Origin: Pseudomonas delhiensis
GTDB lineage: Bacteria; Pseudomonadota; Gammaproteobacteria; Pseudomonadales; Pseudomonadaceae
DNA: 64,000 nucleotides
Assembly: GCF_900187975.1 (NCBI RefSeq)
Contig: NZ_FZPC01000012.1
Location: forward strand, 62,001 to 126,000
Direction of reading: 5' to 3'
Shown: piece after piece, positions 61,065 to 64,000 of the stretch
Layout of the letters: each line of letters opens with the position of its first letter
How positions within the stretch are numbered: the first letter of the stretch is position 1
The notes under the pieces: model-generated
Told to the model about the DNA's origin: nothing
The model's input: only the letters and a program-made list of their open reading frames with translations
Databases searched by the model: none
Translations under genes and position numbers: made by a program

Positions 61065-61128
61065 GTAGGACCTTGTCCGCGATAGCTGGAACCACCGGCG
61101 CGATTCGCGGATGAGATCCGCTCCTACA
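61065..61128. repeat. Repeat family A, inverted long variant
   Basis: GTAGGACCTTGTCCGCGATA to GCGGATGAGATCCGCTCCTAC, the reverse-complement relative of 51078-51140. Confidence 0.8.
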
Positions 61129-61438
61129 ATTGGTGCATCCTGATACCCATGGCGCGATGGCCGCGACATGACCGCGCAGCGTCATCATGACCGCATGCGC
61201 CCCGCAACCCCCCGCCATTGCTGGATTGTTGCCTTTTAGTACGAGGTATTTCTGGCTTCCGGGCATATGAATATGCCCGCCGCGGACCTACCATTTGCTT
61301 GCTGTTGAAGCGCGCCGCAACACCCAAGAACCCGATCGCCACATCCCCAAAGACATCTTCCCGATGAAGCCGCCGAACTTCGTCCTGGCCACGTGCGCCC
61401 GGATGCGGCTCCCGCTCGGGAAAAAGGCAGGAAAACTC

Positions 61439-61702
61439 ATGAAAGCCCTAGTCGTTCTGGCCCTGGCCAGCTTCTCCACGCTCGCCCTCGCTGCGCAGGC
61501 GGACGATGCTGCCCAACCTCAGAGTCCGGCAGTGGAGCAATACAGCTACGGAATGAACCTGGACGTCGCCCACGTGGTTTCCACCACCGACGTCTCCAAC
61601 CAGTGCGGGGTCGTGCCCGCGCAGATGACCTACGAAGACTCGAAGGGCGAGCGCCACACCATCGAGTACCAGGTCTGGGGCAACGGCTGCACTGGCGGCT
61701 AG
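61439..61702 (+). CDS. DUF2790 small periplasmic protein
   Basis: Function unknown. The 87-residue product has a signal peptide (MKALVVLALASFSTLALAAQ) and then the DUF2790 core: VEQYSYGMNLDVAHVVSTTD, NQCGVVPAQMTYEDSKGE and YQVWGNGCTGG, with two cysteines likely to form a disulfide. Pseudomonads carry several paralogues of this family. The ATG at 61439 has AGGAAAA upstream; the longer 5' open frame lacks a signal. Confidence 0.85.
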   Translation: MKALVVLALASFSTLALAAQADDAAQPQSPAVEQYSYGMNLDVAHVVSTTDVSNQCGVVPAQMTYEDSKGERHTIEYQVWGNGCTGG

Positions 61703-61776
61703 GCCCATCCGACGCCACCGCGAAGGGTCCACGCCCCCTTCGCGGCGCGTTGTTCCCTCCCTCCCCTCGCCCTTCC

Positions 61777-63075
61777 CTAGGGCTGCAGCACCGACCTCGC
61801 CAGGTTGCGGCTGTGCGCCCCGAACGCCCGGATCAACGCCAGCAACTGCTCGTCCAGCTGCGCGTCGTGCCGCAGCGGCGCCACCTCGTTGCCGGCGCTG
61901 AAACCGACGCCGGCATCCGCCGGGATCGTTGCCAACCAGTGACCGATCGCCGCATCGAAGGCCGCCGCATGGGCGTGGGATTCGGCCGCCACCACCTCCC
62001 GCGGGTAATCGGCCGAATACGCCGGGTAGCCGCCGTCGCCGGAGGCATCGGCATAGGCGGCCAGCAGCGCCGAACCCTGCGGCTTGCGCAGCGACTCCAG
62101 CAGCCAGTCCAGCTGGTAGCGCTCCACGCCCAGGTGGCGGCTGGCCACGCGGCTGATGGCGGCCTTCTTGTCGGCATCCAGGCCGGCCAGTGCCTTGAGC
62201 GCCGTCCACAGCATGCTGGCGGTGGTTTCGCCGGGCAGCGGGGTGCTGTGGTAGGGCTGCGTCAGGTCCTGGACGTAGTGCATCGACCAGCCGAGGAAGC
62301 GATAGCCCCAGTACGGGTGGCCATGTTCGAAGGCGTAGCGCGCCAGGCCATGGAACTGGTAGGCGCGCCACTGCGGCCAGCTGCGCTGCAGGTAGGGCGC
62401 GCCGGCGAAGATGATCGCCGACTCGTGGTAGAAGCCCATGTGGAACGGCGCCTGGGAGCTGAACTCGTAGCCCGGGTCGCCGAACGGCTGCGGGCCGAAG
62501 CCGTAGCGCTGGCCGGCCGCGCCGGGGCTGTCGCTGAACAGGTGGATGTCATGGCCGAAGTCCGGCTCGTCGCTGGCGCTGGCCAGCACCGCCAGGGCCG
62601 GGACCGGCTCGCCCGGCTGCAGGGCGATGAAGCGCCAGCGCGCCCAGCCGGAAAGGTCGTGGAACACCAGGACGTCCGAAGCCTTCAGGTGCGCCCGTGC
62701 CGGCTGGTCGTGGCCCGGCGCGGGCTGGATGGCGCTGGCCAGCTTGACCTCGGGGTTCAGGCGCAAGGCGCCGAGGAAGGCCTGGCGCAGGTCCTGCTCC
62801 GTGCCGCTGAAGCGCAGCGCGTCGGGGCGCGCCGGGTACTGGCGGAAGTGCTCGCGGGCGAAGCGTTCCTGCTCGTCGAGCAGGGCCACCAGGCCCTCGC
62901 GCTCGGCGGCGAGGAAGGCCTCCAGCGGCTCCATGGGCACCGCCGGCGCATGGGCCACGGCCGGTAGTTGCGCCAGGGCCTGGTAGCTGCCCAGGGCATG
63001 GTTGGACCAGGCCCACAGGCAACGCGGCAGGATCAGCAGGGCCAGCAGCAGGGCACAGCGCAGCAGGTGGTTCAT
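61777..63075 (-). CDS. Zinc-dependent phospholipase C-like (P1 nuclease/PLC fold) exported protein
   Basis: A probable secreted or periplasmic metal-dependent phospholipase. In the 432-residue product the signal peptide (LRCALLLALLILPRCLWA) leaves a mature N-terminus WSNHALGS, where Trp1 and nearby His fit zinc ligation in the bacterial PLC / P1 nuclease superfamily. Further ligand-like motifs are FGHDIHLFSD and HYVQDLTQPYHSTPLPGETT (HxxxDLxxPxH). The second motif is the strongest signature. The protein is longer than classical bacterial PLCs (about 280), with an extra N-terminal insert. The start is ATG 63075. Substrate not shown. Confidence 0.75.
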   Translation of the reverse strand: MNHLLRCALLLALLILPRCLWAWSNHALGSYQALAQLPAVAHAPAVPMEPLEAFLAAEREGLVALLDEQERFAREHFRQYPARPDALRFSGTEQDLRQAFLGALRLNPEVKLASAIQPAPGHDQPARAHLKASDVLVFHDLSGWARWRFIALQPGEPVPALAVLASASDEPDFGHDIHLFSDSPGAAGQRYGFGPQPFGDPGYEFSSQAPFHMGFYHESAIIFAGAPYLQRSWPQWRAYQFHGLARYAFEHGHPYWGYRFLGWSMHYVQDLTQPYHSTPLPGETTASMLWTALKALAGLDADKKAAISRVASRHLGVERYQLDWLLESLRKPQGSALLAAYADASGDGGYPAYSADYPREVVAAESHAHAAAFDAAIGHWLATIPADAGVGFSAGNEVAPLRHDAQLDEQLLALIRAFGAHSRNLARSVLQP

Positions 63076-63279
63076 GGGGCCTCCACTCTTGTCGGTCGAT
63101 GCCGCGCAGCCTAGCAACCCGCACGCCGCGAAGCACTGTCGCACGGGGCCAGCGCGATTCACCGATAAGGCCAGGCTGACCATCATCAATGGCGCCCCGG
63201 GAGCCAGCCACTACACTTGCCGGGCATGACCTGCCGGCATAGCGCCGTTGCCGCCGGCCACCGCAAGAAGGCGTTCCCC

Positions 63280-64000
63280 ATGCTGCAATCCGTTTCACCC
63301 AAGCACGACCTGCCGCTGAAGAACGAAGCCGACCCCCAGCGCAGCGGCGTGCTCGCCCCGTTCAGCATCGCGGCCTTCCGCATCATCTGGATCTGCAACC
63401 TGTTCGCCAACCTGGGCACCTGGGCACAGTCGGTGGCCGCCGCCTGGGTGGTCACCGAGGCCCACGCCAGCCCGCTGATGGTGGCCATGATCCAGGTCGC
63501 CTCGGCGTTGCCGCTGGTGCTGCTGTCGATCCTCTCGGGGGTGCTGGCGGACAACCACGACAGGCGCAAGATCATGCTCATCGGCCTGTCCATCGAGCTG
63601 TCCGGCGCGGCCCTGGTGACCCTGCTGGCCTTCTTCGGCTACCTCGACCCGCTGCTGCTGATCCTGTCGATCCTCTGGCTGTCCCTGGGCAGCTCCATCA
63701 CCATCCCGGCCTGGCAGGCGGCGGTGAACGAGCAGGTGCCGGCGCGCCTGGTGGGCGATGCGGTGCTGCTCAACAGCGTCAACTACAACGTCGCCCGGGC
63801 GGTGGGCCCGGCCATCGGCGGCCTGCTGCTGTCGGCCACCGGCGCGCCCTGGGTGTTCCTGTTCAACTGCCTGTGCTACGCCGCGCTGATCTGGGCCATC
63901 TGGCAATGGCGCCGCGAGGTGCCCAAGCGCACCCTGCCGCCGGAGCACATCTTCGAAGGGGTGGTGGCGGCGCTGCGCTTCACCCAGTACTCCAGCGTCA
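63280..64000 (+). CDS. MFS exporter, EntS/MFS_3 type (partial, C-terminus outside window)
   Basis: An inner-membrane permease of the major facilitator superfamily, probably an exporter. The visible 240 residues begin MLQSVSPKHDLPLKNEAD and contain FRIIWICNLFANLGTWAQSV, VLADNHDRRKIMLIGLS (loop 2-3 motif), SLGSSITIPAWQAAVNEQVP and NVARAVGPAIGGLLLSATGA. These are typical of the MFS_3 group that includes enterobactin exporter EntS. The ATG at 63280 is preferred; an in-frame ATG at 63226 would add 18 residues. The frame is open to the window edge. Confidence 0.87.
   Translation, partial: MLQSVSPKHDLPLKNEADPQRSGVLAPFSIAAFRIIWICNLFANLGTWAQSVAAAWVVTEAHASPLMVAMIQVASALPLVLLSILSGVLADNHDRRKIMLIGLSIELSGAALVTLLAFFGYLDPLLLILSILWLSLGSSITIPAWQAAVNEQVPARLVGDAVLLNSVNYNVARAVGPAIGGLLLSATGAPWVFLFNCLCYAALIWAIWQWRREVPKRTLPPEHIFEGVVAALRFTQYSSV

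Overview
The window comes from a GC-rich gammaproteobacterium of the genus Pseudomonas, close to the P. aeruginosa / P. nitroreducens / P. citronellolis group. The evidence is gene content and order: flgHGFEDCB-cheR-cheV//flgA-flgM-flgN-flgZ, a polyamine-type glutamine synthetase, amrZ, and then mgtE, rsmA, lysC, alaS, ltaE, the aru (AST) genes, argR-aot, acsA and a dctPQM set. From memory, the first part matches PAO1 genes around PA3343-PA3385 and the second matches PA0884-PA0913 in reverse. A large adhesin gene lies exactly at the junction of the two blocks. No database search was possible; all names rest on reading the translations, motifs and neighbourhood.

Layout. (1) 1-10054, flagellum: rod and hook genes on the minus strand in two transcription units, each with a textbook sigma-54 -24/-12 site; cheR-cheV; divergent flgA and the FliA-promoter-driven flgM-flgN-flgZ. 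(2) 10091-14229: an MFS transporter, a gamma-glutamylpolyamine synthetase-like enzyme and a ZntB/CorA-like channel. (3) 14329-20837: a probable 2-aminoethylphosphonate (AEP) uptake and oxidation cluster (FAD oxidoreductase, binding protein, fused permease, ATPase, LysR regulator) ending 25 bp from tRNA-Arg(CCT). (4) 21042-22852: a GNAT acetyltransferase, an isolated phnN, and amrZ. (5) 23370-27995: a 1,541-residue type-I-secreted-looking adhesin with a 1.46 kb internal tandem duplication. (6) 28194-35388: mgtE, a small exported protein, a tRNA-Ser/Arg/Arg array, rsmA, lysC, alaS. (7) 35510-50548: ltaE, the arginine succinyltransferase pathway (aruC, F, G, D, B, E), argR and the arginine/ornithine transporter aotJQMOP. 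The AraC-type regulator ArgR should control both blocks, and TGTCGC-N8-AA sites lie before aruC and aotJ. (8) 51249-51907: a RelE/HigB-like toxin and Xre antitoxin. (9) 52066-58332: acsA, a TRAP transporter and a LysR regulator. (10) 58656-64000: a FUSC-family efflux protein, a DUF2790 protein, a zinc-dependent phospholipase-like protein and a partial MFS exporter.

Intergenic DNA is seeded with at least three families of hairpin-forming repeats, called here A (GTAGGAGCG...CGCTCCTAC), B (GTAGGGCGAATAACCG...) and C (CCCTCTCCC...GGGAGAGGG), plus one REP pair of another type. One B element is almost identical over 96 bp at two loci 31 kb apart. Most of the window is ordinary core genome. The accessory-looking parts are the AEP cluster with its orphan phnN, the adhesin, and the toxin-antitoxin pair.
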